Origin: Thalassovita sp.
Lineage (GTDB): Bacteria; Pseudomonadota; Alphaproteobacteria; Rhodobacterales; Rhodobacteraceae
Direction of reading: 5' to 3'
NCBI GenBank assembly: GCA_017792425.1
Contig: CP051233.1
Span: 151,457 to 215,456, forward strand
Length of the DNA stretch: 64,000 nt
Shown: positions 52,276-61,530 of the stretch, piece after piece
Position numbering within the stretch: position 1 is the first letter of the stretch
How the letters are laid out: each line of letters starts with the position of its first letter
Translations under genes and position numbers: made by a program
Notes under the pieces: model-generated
Told to the model about the DNA's origin: nothing
Databases searched by the model: none
The model's input: only the letters and a program-made list of their open reading frames with translations

Positions 52276-53340
52276 TCACGCTCCGCCCAACATGAGGAAA
52301 CTGAAGCTGCGGTAGGGGATGTAGCATTCCGTCGCGTGAAACGAGGTTGCGAACCACGCAACCTGATACATGCCGTAGATCAACGGTGGCATGGCCCGCA
52401 TCAGGACGGCCTGGTTACGCGGCGAAATAGCCAAGGACAGGTAGACAAAGCTGAGGATACTGAACGGCATCACGAAGAAATTGATCCGGTGCAAGGCGAT
52501 GGACGAAAAGACAGCAACCGGAAGCAGCGCAAAGCAAATGATGACAAACAGTTTCAACAGGTCATACACCTCTGGGAAGACGCGCTTGACCCTGGCATGG
52601 TAGGCTAAGAAAAAGACCTGCGGGATCATGATCAGCGCATAGCGGATGACAGCCCCACCGGATGTGATCGCGCCATAGGTCTGTTGGATATAACGGTCTG
52701 AATACACATCCAGCCGGTCAGACAGCAGAAAAACGGCCAACGGGCTAAGCAGCAGCACACCGCCCACGATCCGTAACACGTTGATGGGGCGGCCCGCCAA
52801 AAAGGCAATGGGCAGGAATATCACTGCCGAAGTGTGAAACTGGGCACCCAAGAGGATGATAATCGCTGTCCACCAGCGCCAGCCCCGAACGAACGCGACA
52901 GAGGCCAGCATCAACGCCGCCACCGCCACGCCCTGACGAATACCGGACATACCCAGTTGTACGATCACGACCGGAAACAGCAGCGCCATGATCATCAGCG
53001 GACTGCGGTGTTCCCGCGCGAAGAAAAAGAAACCGAGCAGCATCAGTCCGGCCGTACTGACGTTCAGCCACATGTAATGCGCACCGAGAGTTTTCAGGAT
53101 GGCCGACAACAGCTCGAACCCCGGTTCCTGCAAGGTCAGTATCTCACCCCAATGAATACCGGGCAGAATCTCGTAATAGCGCAGATAATAACCGTTGAAG
53201 TCGCAACCGACGATATACCGGGTGCCCATGAACCACCACAGGAACAGGCAAACCCCCAGAAGCGCGGGCAGATAGCGCCGGTCGGGCACAGTTAGCCCCA
53301 GAATGGCAAGAAAGGCGAAGATCGAGACATAGACGATCAT
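52276..53340 (-). CDS. EpsG-family polysaccharide polymerase-like membrane protein
   Basis: A 354-residue polytopic protein with about 9-10 hydrophobic helices (VYVSIFAFLAILGLTV; LMIMALLFPVVIVQLGMSG). It shows the EpsG/Wzy pattern MSGIRQGVAVAALMLASVAF followed by a GAQFHTSAVIFLPIAFL segment with a His in a membrane helix. EpsG proteins polymerise repeat units in Gram-positive and some Gram-negative EPS systems. The start overlaps the deacetylase stop as ATGA. This is a second polymerase candidate besides 34331. Confidence 0.83.
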   Translation of the reverse strand: MIVYVSIFAFLAILGLTVPDRRYLPALLGVCLFLWWFMGTRYIVGCDFNGYYLRYYEILPGIHWGEILTLQEPGFELLSAILKTLGAHYMWLNVSTAGLMLLGFFFFAREHRSPLMIMALLFPVVIVQLGMSGIRQGVAVAALMLASVAFVRGWRWWTAIIILLGAQFHTSAVIFLPIAFLAGRPINVLRIVGGVLLLSPLAVFLLSDRLDVYSDRYIQQTYGAITSGGAVIRYALIMIPQVFFLAYHARVKRVFPEVYDLLKLFVIICFALLPVAVFSSIALHRINFFVMPFSILSFVYLSLAISPRNQAVLMRAMPPLIYGMYQVAWFATSFHATECYIPYRSFSFLMLGGA

Positions 53341-54305
53341 GCGCGCACCGCTGCCGCTTCGGCCATTGTCGCGCTTTCAAAGCCAAAGTCATCCCTCAGC
53401 CGCGCGAACTGGTTCAGGATTCTATCCAGTTGGTCCATGTTCCGGCCTGTATCACGCCCCATGTTGTGCGGATGCCACCACAAGTGATAGCACCGACCAT
53501 TTCGCGCGGCATGGGTCATTTCACGCAGGATTTGGGCCAGATGAAGCCGTGAATACGCCGGAAAACGCGGGTTCCACGGACGCAGGAACCGCGATGCCGG
53601 GACGTCCGTGGTGCCGCTCTGTTCCTGCGGCGGCGCAAAATCAAGTGGTCCGGCGATTGGCAGCACCCCGTCGACAAAGCGGGCAGCGCGCACAGGCAGG
53701 CGCAGTTTTGATGCAGGTCGGGGCCGGTACAGAGTGCCCGACGGGTTGCCGCGAAAGACGGACAGACCCTGATCTCGACAAGCCTGGATGCTGGCGACGC
53801 TGAATTGATTGCGCGGAAACACGATACTGCGCAGCCGGTGACCCGCATTTTCTGCGATGGCGATTGCTGCTGTCAGATCTGCGCGCCATGCCTCTGGCGT
53901 CATGCCCGGTTCCAGAGCGTAGATATGTCCGTAGGTGTGGGTGGCAATTTCCTGCCCTTCGGTGTCGGCGATGTTATCCAGCAGCGAACGGCCAAAGTGA
54001 TGCGGATCGGCGGTTTCATCCCGACCTATGTGGTGCTTCAGGGCGGGATAGGGACTAAGACGGGGGTCTGTATATGTTGGCCTGATGGCGGGGGCAAAGG
54101 CCAGCATTTCATCCCTGTTTCGCGCGAACAGCAGGCCTACGGTTGCCCAGGTGGCGTGGATACGGTTCTGTTTGAACCTGCCCAGCATCATAGGGATCGC
54201 ATGGCGGCCACCCAGAACGGCATCCCCGTAACTGGATATGCTTTTGTGGTCCCGCACGCCCCACATCAACTCAAAATCCAGTGAAATGATCAACCTACCG
54301 GCCAC
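53337..54305 (-). CDS. Polysaccharide deacetylase (NodB-fold, DFE-type)
   Basis: A 322-residue NodB-fold protein. Metal-binding landmarks are LIISLDFELMWG (Asp of the first motif, with Glu in place of the second Asp) and HTYGH (the H-x3-H pair). The barrel continues with IVFPRNQFS and ends with WWHPHNMG. It would remove N- or O-acetyl groups from a glycan, leaving free amino or hydroxyl groups. There is no signal peptide, so it may act on a cytoplasmic lipid-linked intermediate. It overlaps the ATP-grasp gene by 11 bases. Confidence 0.83.
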   Translation of the reverse strand: MAGRLIISLDFELMWGVRDHKSISSYGDAVLGGRHAIPMMLGRFKQNRIHATWATVGLLFARNRDEMLAFAPAIRPTYTDPRLSPYPALKHHIGRDETADPHHFGRSLLDNIADTEGQEIATHTYGHIYALEPGMTPEAWRADLTAAIAIAENAGHRLRSIVFPRNQFSVASIQACRDQGLSVFRGNPSGTLYRPRPASKLRLPVRAARFVDGVLPIAGPLDFAPPQEQSGTTDVPASRFLRPWNPRFPAYSRLHLAQILREMTHAARNGRCYHLWWHPHNMGRDTGRNMDQLDRILNQFARLRDDFGFESATMAEAAAVRA

Positions 54306-55482
54306 GACGCCCTCCGATCAGACGACGCAGCGCCTTGCGGACGAAGTAAAGCAGTTCTGCAACTGCTGGCAGAGGATCATCCAGAGCAAAAACGGCAAAG
54401 GTTCTGGAGTGCGCTGGGCCAACGATGCTCGTGTTCGGGGCAGGCAGGACGAACCGGCTGAGACGGTAAAACAGGCTCGAATACAGGTCTTTTGACGTAT
54501 ACCGCCAACGCACGCCGTCGCGTTGGGGCGCTATCGGCAATGGTGGCAGTCCAGCGAGGTGGCGATAAGCCTGCAGTATGATCGGGCTGCCCGCCTTGTC
54601 CGTCACCGAGAACCATAGGGACGGGCGGGTGTTGACCTCGATAATTTTCAACTGGCCCGTGTTAGGGTCTATTTTAAATTCGGCCGCAGCAATCCCGCGA
54701 TAACCCATGGCAGTCAGCATACGGCGGGATATCTGCGCGGTTTCCGGCTCTGACTGGCTTTGGACCAAAGAGGCCGAGCCGAAACCGGGCGGGTATTGAC
54801 GCAACTTGCGCGCCGTAAATTGCGGCTGATCCTCTTGCTCTGACAGGTAACCGCACCAAAGCGTTATGTTGCTTTCCGGCCCGGGAACAACTTCCTGCAC
54901 CAACAACGTACCCGCGCCTGGAGGAATCAGCGCCTGTTGCGCCAGATAGTCGTTGGAATCCTGGGCGATCCACCCTTTGCGGCCTTTCATTTGGCCCTTA
55001 ACCAACTGGATCAAGGAGGGTTTGATCATGCAGGGAAAGGTGATCTGCGACGCCAGTTCAGGCAACTGTTCCTTGCGGGCTGACCACAAACGCGGAAACG
55101 CCACGTTTTGCGCTGCACACAGGTTGTAGAACAGTTCCTTGTCCATGATCTGCCGCGCCAACCCATCCGCGTAGCTGACCTGAAACCGAAAATGCTGCGA
55201 AAGCCGGTCAGCGTTGTCGATTACCAGATCAATGTCCTGATCCGATGTCGGGATCAGCACGGGCTTTTCCCCCGATTTGGGAAAGGTGTTACAAAGGGCC
55301 TCTAGCAATTCTGCTGGGTTAGGGCCTGATATGACCCTTTTGCAGTAACGCGAATGGGCGCCAGGCTGCGACGGATCGCCAACGCAAGTCACAGTAACCC
55401 CAGCCCGACCCAAGGCCCGGACGACATGCAGCCCAGTGGGGGACAAACCCATCACCACAGCCGGACGAAGCGGGTGCGTCAT
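54295..55482 (-). CDS. ATP-grasp ligase (carboxylate-amine ligase type)
   Basis: A 395-residue ATP-grasp enzyme. It has an N-terminal dinucleotide-like fold (AVVMGLSPTGLHVVRALGRAG) and a central ATP-grasp domain with FPCMIKPSLIQLV and LLVQEVVPGPES. The metal-binding end is IAAAEFKIDPNTGQLKIIEV followed by NTRPS. Such enzymes join a carboxylate to an amine through an acyl phosphate. In a glycan operon that also has a uronic-acid-forming dehydrogenase, a sugar-amino-acid amide ligase is a reasonable guess but not shown. Its stop lies in the deacetylase gene; its start overlaps the upstream GT4 stop. Confidence 0.82.
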   Translation of the reverse strand: MTHPLRPAVVMGLSPTGLHVVRALGRAGVTVTCVGDPSQPGAHSRYCKRVISGPNPAELLEALCNTFPKSGEKPVLIPTSDQDIDLVIDNADRLSQHFRFQVSYADGLARQIMDKELFYNLCAAQNVAFPRLWSARKEQLPELASQITFPCMIKPSLIQLVKGQMKGRKGWIAQDSNDYLAQQALIPPGAGTLLVQEVVPGPESNITLWCGYLSEQEDQPQFTARKLRQYPPGFGSASLVQSQSEPETAQISRRMLTAMGYRGIAAAEFKIDPNTGQLKIIEVNTRPSLWFSVTDKAGSPIILQAYRHLAGLPPLPIAPQRDGVRWRYTSKDLYSSLFYRLSRFVLPAPNTSIVGPAHSRTFAVFALDDPLPAVAELLYFVRKALRRLIGGRRGR

Positions 55483-56576
55483 GTGCGCGCCTCCAACACC
55501 TTGTCGAACAGGGCGCGCATGCGGGCGGCCTGCCGTGCGGGATCAAAGCGAATCTGAACCTCGGCCCGGGCGTTTTCGGCAATACGCTGACGCAGGCTTG
55601 GGTCTGCAATCAGGGTGGACAAAGCGTTTGTCCACTCCTCGTCGCTGCCGCACAGGAATCCGGTTTGCCCGTCTTTCACCAGTTCCAGATTGTACCCGAT
55701 TGCGCTGCAAACCGGCACGATCCCAGCGGCCATATAGGTGCGAGCCTTACCGCCTGATTTTCCCTTGGCCCAATCTTCGGCGGGTAAGGGCATCAGGCCG
55801 ATGTCGAACCGGGCAAGCGCCTGCAACTCTGACCCCAACGACCAGTCTGTCGCGGTCCAGGGCACGCCTTCCATCTGAAATTCGCCTGCGCCCATGACCT
55901 CCCACCGAAGGTTTGGATGCTGTGCGGCGATCCTGCGCAATGCGGGTTGAATGAGGTGCAGATACTTCGCCGTTGACGGCGACCCCAACCAGCCAATGGT
56001 TACCGGCCCGTCATTGGTGTGCGGCGCGTGCATCGGGATACGATTGGTGTCCTCTGCCACCTCCAGCGTGACCGCACGCCCCCCTTCGGCGATCGCTGCA
56101 TCGCGCAGCCAGTCGTTGCCTGCCACCGTGCATTCGACCAGCCTGAAAAGTTCACGCACCTTTCCGGGTGCGCGCAGAAAGCTGGCCAAGGGCGTGAATC
56201 GGCTGGGTTTGTAAATGAACAACGCGTCGTCATAATCAAACAGCATGATCGCCCCGCGCTGTTTCAGCCAGCGTTCTGCGATGGGTGGGCCAAATGGCAG
56301 CAGCTCCCTTTGCATATAGATCACGTCGTAGTCGCGCCACCGCCGCAGCGCCCACAGACGGCGCAAGACTGCACGCAGGGTACTCACAATCTTGGCCGCA
56401 GTTCGCCCCGGTTGGATGGACAGGCGGTACATACGGCTGTCCATCAGGCTTTGGACTTCGGTGTGTACGCCTATTTTCTGAAGATGCGGAAGATACTGAA
56501 AGACGCGATACCGGGACGAAGCGCCTTCAACCGGGTAACGCGTCAGGAACAGAACTGATATCGGGCGCGACGTCAT
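55479..56576 (-). CDS. GT4-like glycosyltransferase, non-canonical donor motif
   Basis: A 365-residue GT-B-type protein beginning SVLFLTRYPVEGASSRYRVF. It includes DYDDALFIYKPSRF, an aromatic-acidic loop of this subgroup, and VTIGWLGSPSTAKYL in the donor domain. In place of E-x7-E it has LMPLPAEDWAKGKSGGKART. The glycine-lysine loop is seen in related EPS glycosyltransferases, so it may still be active. The ATG at 56576 overlaps the upstream stop as ATGA; a longer start 28 codons earlier runs into that gene. Confidence 0.78.
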   Translation of the reverse strand: MTSRPISVLFLTRYPVEGASSRYRVFQYLPHLQKIGVHTEVQSLMDSRMYRLSIQPGRTAAKIVSTLRAVLRRLWALRRWRDYDVIYMQRELLPFGPPIAERWLKQRGAIMLFDYDDALFIYKPSRFTPLASFLRAPGKVRELFRLVECTVAGNDWLRDAAIAEGGRAVTLEVAEDTNRIPMHAPHTNDGPVTIGWLGSPSTAKYLHLIQPALRRIAAQHPNLRWEVMGAGEFQMEGVPWTATDWSLGSELQALARFDIGLMPLPAEDWAKGKSGGKARTYMAAGIVPVCSAIGYNLELVKDGQTGFLCGSDEEWTNALSTLIADPSLRQRIAENARAEVQIRFDPARQAARMRALFDKVLEART

Positions 56577-57775
56577 CCACCATCCAGCCTTTGATAGATG
56601 GCGTCGTATTCCTGTATGGCGCCGGGCAGGGAAAACCGTTCCTCTGCGGCACGGCGACACCGAAGCTGCATTTGCGGGTCCGATGCCAGCATGATCAGTT
56701 TTTCCAGTGCCGTTTCCAGCCCGGTCAGATCAACATCTCCTGCGTCGTTCACCGGCAGAGTCACACCGGTTCCAGTCTGGGCAAAGTCCTCCTCTACGTC
56801 GCCGCAGCCGGCATTGGCGAGACAAGGCTTTCCGCAGGCCAGGAATTCACCCATCCGTGTCGGGCAGGACGCGCGTTTTGACCAGACAGGCTTGATGAAG
56901 AAGATGCCAGCGTCCATTCTGCCGATATGGGTGGCGACCTGGTCAAAGGGGGTTTCCCGGATTTCTACCCGTGTCATATCGACTCCAACCTTGCCCAACT
57001 CGCTGCGGATAAGGTCATGCCCGCCCTTGTTGATAACCAGAAACCGCGCGTCCGAGCGCAGCTTGAACAGGCAAGCGACGGCCTGCGCCACCTCTGCGAA
57101 CATGTACCAACTGCCGACTGATCCCACGTATCCCAGCGTGAAACCCTGCCGCGCCGTTGGGATCGGGTGAAACATTTCCAGGTTGGTGCAGGTCGGTATG
57201 ACGGAAACCCTGGGCATCCGGCCACGCAGAAAAGGCATCTGGGCGATCTCTTGCACCCCGGCGCGGGTAAGCGACACAACGTGATCCGATTTCTGCAGCA
57301 GGCGCTTTTCCATCCGCTTGAAAAAGCGATAGGGGGCGCTGCCTTTACGCCAGATCCCACCCTCTACCCGTTCATCGGGCCAGAAGCCACGCATGTCAAA
57401 AACCAGTTTCGCTCCGGTGCGCCGTTTTACCACCAGCCCGATCATGGACCCGATATAGCTGCGACAATGCAAAACCCGGATGTCGTTCTGGCGCACGATC
57501 CGCGTTGACTGCGCAATACCGCGACTGATGTCATAAACCGTGGCGGGGATACCTGGCTTTCTGTGCCAGGTGCGGCGATACCAGGTGACACCAACCGCGT
57601 TCAGGCGTTGTTCCAGTTCTGCAACAGCCGCCGTATTGGCCAGGTTGGCTGGTTTTTCATAGCTAAGTACGAACATCTGATGCCGCAGGGCGAGACCCAG
57701 CACATATTGCAGCACTTGGCTTTGCCCCAGCGGGTCCATCAGGCCGGTATAGGTGATATACAGCGCCCGCGTCAT
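56573..57775 (-). CDS. GT4-like glycosyltransferase
   Basis: A 400-residue GT-B protein with an N-terminus ALYITYTGLMDPLGQSQVLQ, an acceptor-side segment FDMRGFWPDERVEGG and the donor strand FTLGYVGSVGSWYMFAEV. In place of a clear E-x7-E it has SKRASCPTRMGEFLACGKPC, a pattern of glycosyltransferases that act late in EPS assembly. Start and stop overlap both neighbours by 4 bases. It is one of three consecutive GTs between the ATP-grasp and flippase genes. Confidence 0.82.
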   Translation of the reverse strand: MTRALYITYTGLMDPLGQSQVLQYVLGLALRHQMFVLSYEKPANLANTAAVAELEQRLNAVGVTWYRRTWHRKPGIPATVYDISRGIAQSTRIVRQNDIRVLHCRSYIGSMIGLVVKRRTGAKLVFDMRGFWPDERVEGGIWRKGSAPYRFFKRMEKRLLQKSDHVVSLTRAGVQEIAQMPFLRGRMPRVSVIPTCTNLEMFHPIPTARQGFTLGYVGSVGSWYMFAEVAQAVACLFKLRSDARFLVINKGGHDLIRSELGKVGVDMTRVEIRETPFDQVATHIGRMDAGIFFIKPVWSKRASCPTRMGEFLACGKPCLANAGCGDVEEDFAQTGTGVTLPVNDAGDVDLTGLETALEKLIMLASDPQMQLRCRRAAEERFSLPGAIQEYDAIYQRLDGG

Positions 57776-58854
57776 TCTGCTCTCTCTTTTGGATATTGGT
57801 GATAAAGGGCGAGCAACTGCGCGGCAATGGCATTGGGCGAAAAATCTCTGGTGGCGCGTATCCGTGCAGCGTTCCCAAGACTGGCGCGCAGCGCAGGGTC
57901 GTCCACCAAGGTTTGTATCGCGTTGGCCAGGGCCACAGGATTGGACGGCGGCACCAGCAAGCCGGCATCCCCCAATACATCGGGCAGCCCCCCGGCCCTG
58001 GTGGCGACAACCGGTTTGGACAGGCTCATCGCCTCTAGCGCGGCAAGGCCGAATCCTTCGAAACGGGACGGGATGACGACAATGTCCGCGCTGGCGATCC
58101 AGCGCAGCATTTCATCGTGCTCCAGAGGGCCGGTGATTTGGACGTGTGGACCCGCCTTTTGCAGGGCTTCGTGCAATGGGCCGCCCCCGGCAAAAACCAC
58201 AGAACAGGGCTGTTTCAGCAGAGTTAGTGCCTGAATCAGGTCCGTATGCCCCTTTTCCTGCACCAACCGACCGGGGATAACGATCTTCAGCCCCCCATGG
58301 ACGGATGGTTCCGCATGGACGTTTGCGGGCACTTCTACCGGATTCGGCAGAACGGCCAGGTAATCCAGACCCAGGGCCGCGCGATAGTGATCGGCCACAG
58401 CACGGGACACAGCCAACAAGCCATCATACCCCCGCGGATACAGGTATGCCGCGAACCGCCTTTTCACCCTTAGGCCAATACTGTCCCGGGTCGCACCGGC
58501 ATAGGCAAGATTGTGAAAGCTGACAAAGGTCTTGGCCCCGTGCAGACCCAGCAGACGCGTTAACGCCACGCTGATCGCCGGGAAATACAGATGCGCATGA
58601 ACCACGCCGAAATCAGCCTCACGCACCAGCCCCGCGATTTCCCGAGAGGCGCCAAGGACGTTCCACTTGTGCCGCCGCTGCAAACGATGCACGTGAATAC
58701 CGCGTTCTTCCAATGCCTGTTGCAGGTCATATGGCGGACGCAAAACCGCCACCTTGGCCACGCAGCCTTGCCTGACCAGTTCAGGCAGAAGCGTTACCAG
58801 CACCTGCTCTGCCCCGCCCCGGCCAAGACTGTCTATGACGTGCAGGGCTTTCAT
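57772..58854 (-). CDS. GT4-family glycosyltransferase
   Basis: A 360-residue GT-B enzyme with the canonical N-terminus MKALHVIDSLGRGGAEQVLV, an acceptor-side HAHLYFPAISVAL segment, LKIVIPGRLVQEKGHTDL in the donor domain and E-x7-E (RFEGFGLAALEAMSLSKP). ATG 58854 overlaps the flippase stop as ATGA; longer in-frame starts would lie inside that gene. Probably a sugar-adding step for the second repeat unit. Confidence 0.88.
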   Translation of the reverse strand: MKALHVIDSLGRGGAEQVLVTLLPELVRQGCVAKVAVLRPPYDLQQALEERGIHVHRLQRRHKWNVLGASREIAGLVREADFGVVHAHLYFPAISVALTRLLGLHGAKTFVSFHNLAYAGATRDSIGLRVKRRFAAYLYPRGYDGLLAVSRAVADHYRAALGLDYLAVLPNPVEVPANVHAEPSVHGGLKIVIPGRLVQEKGHTDLIQALTLLKQPCSVVFAGGGPLHEALQKAGPHVQITGPLEHDEMLRWIASADIVVIPSRFEGFGLAALEAMSLSKPVVATRAGGLPDVLGDAGLLVPPSNPVALANAIQTLVDDPALRASLGNAARIRATRDFSPNAIAAQLLALYHQYPKERAE

Positions 58855-60209
58855 TTGCCCTCCTCTTGGCGTCCTGAAAACAGGCCAAGCGGCGAGCAGT
58901 CGATCCCGAGACGAGTTTTCACCCCGTGCCAAAGCAGCACATTCCAGAGGATGGTCGAAACCGCCGTCGCTGCTGCGGCACCCTCAATTCCAAAACCGGG
59001 GATCAGGAGCAGGTTCAACAAGACATTGAAAACGGCAGCCAGCCCGATACCTCTCATGGCGATCCGTTCGTGGCCAGACATGTTCAGCAAACTGATACTT
59101 GATCCGCAAAAGGCATTGACCAACTGGCCAAGCACCAGAATGGTCAGCGCAACACCGCCCTGTTCAAATCCGGATCCAAAGAAAATGCGCAGGATCACAC
59201 CGCCAAACGCAACAAGCATCAGGATCAGAGGAACAGCCAGGACAAAACCGATCAGAGCCACGCCTGATGCAAGGCGGGCGAGCCTGCCCGTTTCACCTAG
59301 ACGGAAGTGGACAGCATAACGTTGTTCACAAACCATAGCGACGATGCTCAGGCCAATTATGCTTACATTTGAGGCCGACGTCGCCACCTTGTAATGCCCG
59401 ATTTCAACTGCATCGCGCCACCAACCCAGCATCAGCAAATCGGCGTTGGCGGTGACGCTTTGCGCACCGGTGATCAGCGCGAGGGGCCAGACAGCCGCCC
59501 GCCAACCTTTGGCATTCACCTGTCGCACCTTTTCCGAGATCAGTTCTTTGGGTCGAAACCGAAACAACAAGGCAACACCAACCAGAAACGCGAGACTGGC
59601 GGCAAGAACATGTATGCTCATGACGACTGTCGCGGACAGTTGCGGGCCTGTCGCCAGGTAGGCCGCTGAGGTCAGCAGCATCAGCAGACCCGGTCGCAGG
59701 ATCGTATCCGGGAACTGACTGGGGACAACCCGTCCAAGACCGCGCAGGGCGGCGGACCTGACCTGCGACAAGGCGATCAAGGGCAGCAGCGGCAGTCCGA
59801 CCAGGAATACCGGGCGCGCTTCGGGTTGGACCAGCGTGGGGATGACCAGCACCGCGGAAACCGCCACCACAGCCATGACGCCCGAAAACAGCAACACGCG
59901 CCGCGTTGCCCACAACCAGATGCCCCGCATCAACGGCCAATCCCTAACCGCCAGGCTGCGGGCTGTTTCCCGAAGCACAAGTGATGGCAAGCCCATTTGG
60001 ATCGGAATGCCCACCAGGCTGATCGCGGCCAAGGCCAACGAGTAGTGCCCGAGCCGTTCTGCCCCCATCACCCGCGCCAGGAAAACCGACATGGACAGCG
60101 CCAGGATCAGGCCGATCGCCCGTGTAGCGGCTGCGCCTATCCCGGTGCGCACCAGCCCAGATGACAGGACCGTGCCAAGAATTGCCTGCAAGGTCCGGGA
60201 TGACGTCAT
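58851..60209 (-). CDS. Wzx-type polysaccharide flippase
   Basis: A 452-residue polytopic MOP-superfamily protein with about 12-14 helices. The N-terminal segment GLVRTGIGAAATRAIGLILA is followed by FLARVMGAERLGHYSLALA, the motif region of O-antigen/EPS flippases. Later helices include VVAVSAVLVIPTLV and ALTILVLGQLVNAFCG. It would move lipid-linked repeat units to the periplasm for the EpsG-type polymerase. It starts 9 bases after the nucleotide-sugar dehydrogenase stop. It differs clearly in sequence from the flippase at 28047. Confidence 0.87.
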   Translation of the reverse strand: MTSSRTLQAILGTVLSSGLVRTGIGAAATRAIGLILALSMSVFLARVMGAERLGHYSLALAAISLVGIPIQMGLPSLVLRETARSLAVRDWPLMRGIWLWATRRVLLFSGVMAVVAVSAVLVIPTLVQPEARPVFLVGLPLLPLIALSQVRSAALRGLGRVVPSQFPDTILRPGLLMLLTSAAYLATGPQLSATVVMSIHVLAASLAFLVGVALLFRFRPKELISEKVRQVNAKGWRAAVWPLALITGAQSVTANADLLMLGWWRDAVEIGHYKVATSASNVSIIGLSIVAMVCEQRYAVHFRLGETGRLARLASGVALIGFVLAVPLILMLVAFGGVILRIFFGSGFEQGGVALTILVLGQLVNAFCGSSISLLNMSGHERIAMRGIGLAAVFNVLLNLLLIPGFGIEGAAAATAVSTILWNVLLWHGVKTRLGIDCSPLGLFSGRQEEGK

Positions 60210-60218
60210 CTGCCCTCC

Positions 60219-61493
60219 TCAGAGCCTGAGATCGCTGGCGGTACTATCGAACACGTTCTTCAGGTCGAAAAACACGCTGAGTTCAGCCCCGTAGGCACGG
60301 ATCGCCGGCGCCCCCAGATCCCGGTATGCCTGATGCGCCACGGACAGGATGACACCGTCATAGGTTCCATCCATCAATTCTGCGACTGGCACGATTCCAT
60401 ATTCCGTCTGCGCTTCTTCGGGATTCACCCAAGGGTCATGAACGTCAACCTGGACGCCAAAGGTTTCCAGCTCGGCAATCATATCCACCACTCGGGTATT
60501 GCGCAGATCCGGGCAGTTCTCCTTGAACGTCAGACCCAGAACCAGAACCCGTGCTCCGTTTACCTGGATCTTCTTGCGCAGCATCGTCTTGACCATCTGG
60601 CCAGCGGCATAGGCCCCCATCCCGTCATTGATGCGTCGGCCTGCCAGTATGACCTGCGGATGATAGCCTTCTGCCTCTGCCTTGTGGGTCAGATAGTAAG
60701 GATCGACGCCGATACAGTGACCGCCGACCAGACCGGGCCGGAAAGGAAGGAAGTTCCACTTTGTGCCCGCCGCCTTAAGCACAGCTTCTGTATCAACGCC
60801 CATCCTGTTGAAGATGATCGCCAGTTCGTTCACCAAGGCGATGTTCAGATCACGCTGGGTGTTTTCGATCACTTTCGCCGCTTCCGCAACCCGGATCGAT
60901 TCCGCCAAATAGGTGCCAGCGGTGACAATCTGCGCATACAATTCATTCACTTCAATTGCGATTTGCGGGGTCGAACCCGAGGTGACCTTGAGGATATCCG
61001 GCAACCGATGCTGCTTGTCTCCGGGGTTGATCCTTTCGGGGCTGTACCCGGCAAAGAAATCCCTGTTGAAGGTCAGGCCAGAGGTGCGTTCCAATACCGG
61101 AACGCAATCTTCTTCGGTTGCACCGGGATAAACCGTGCTTTCGTAGATGACGATATCACCCTTTTTCAGCACACGGCCCACGGTTTCAGATGCGCGGATC
61201 AGGGGGGTCAGGTTTGGTCGCTTGAAACGGTCAATCGGCGTGGGTACGGTCACGATGAACACTTGGCAATCCGCCAGATCTGCCGGGTCCGTCGTGTAGG
61301 CCAATTGCTGGGCGGCGGCCAATTCGTCGGGCTCTACCTCCAGCGTCGTGTCCTTACCCGCCCTTAGAGAGGCAATCCGCCCCATGTTGATGTCGAACCC
61401 CACTACCGGGCGGCGCTTGCCGAACTCTACCGCCAGAGGCAGCCCGACATAGCCAAGCCCGATTACGGCGATCTTCTTGTTTGGGTTCGTCAT
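60219..61493 (-). CDS. Nucleotide-sugar dehydrogenase (TviB/WbpA/UDP-GlcNAc-type)
   Basis: Four-electron oxidation of a UDP-hexose or UDP-HexNAc C6 hydroxyl to a carboxylate. The 424-residue protein has the Rossmann motif IAVIGLGYVGLPLAVEFG and VIYESTVYPGATEEDCVPVL. The catalytic loop VGGHCIGVDPYYLTHKAEAE carries the conserved Cys in GGHCIGVDP. The C-terminal NAD-type domain reads VLVLGLTFKENCPDLRNTRV. The GHCIGVDPYYL loop resembles TviB/WbpA (UDP-HexNAc) enzymes more than UDP-glucose dehydrogenase. It is downstream of the epimerase and should supply a uronic acid to the glycan. Confidence 0.88.
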   Translation of the reverse strand: MTNPNKKIAVIGLGYVGLPLAVEFGKRRPVVGFDINMGRIASLRAGKDTTLEVEPDELAAAQQLAYTTDPADLADCQVFIVTVPTPIDRFKRPNLTPLIRASETVGRVLKKGDIVIYESTVYPGATEEDCVPVLERTSGLTFNRDFFAGYSPERINPGDKQHRLPDILKVTSGSTPQIAIEVNELYAQIVTAGTYLAESIRVAEAAKVIENTQRDLNIALVNELAIIFNRMGVDTEAVLKAAGTKWNFLPFRPGLVGGHCIGVDPYYLTHKAEAEGYHPQVILAGRRINDGMGAYAAGQMVKTMLRKKIQVNGARVLVLGLTFKENCPDLRNTRVVDMIAELETFGVQVDVHDPWVNPEEAQTEYGIVPVAELMDGTYDGVILSVAHQAYRDLGAPAIRAYGAELSVFFDLKNVFDSTASDLRL

Positions 61494-61530
61494 CAGGCAT
61501 CCCCTGTGAAACCATCTGCTGTTCCGGCAG

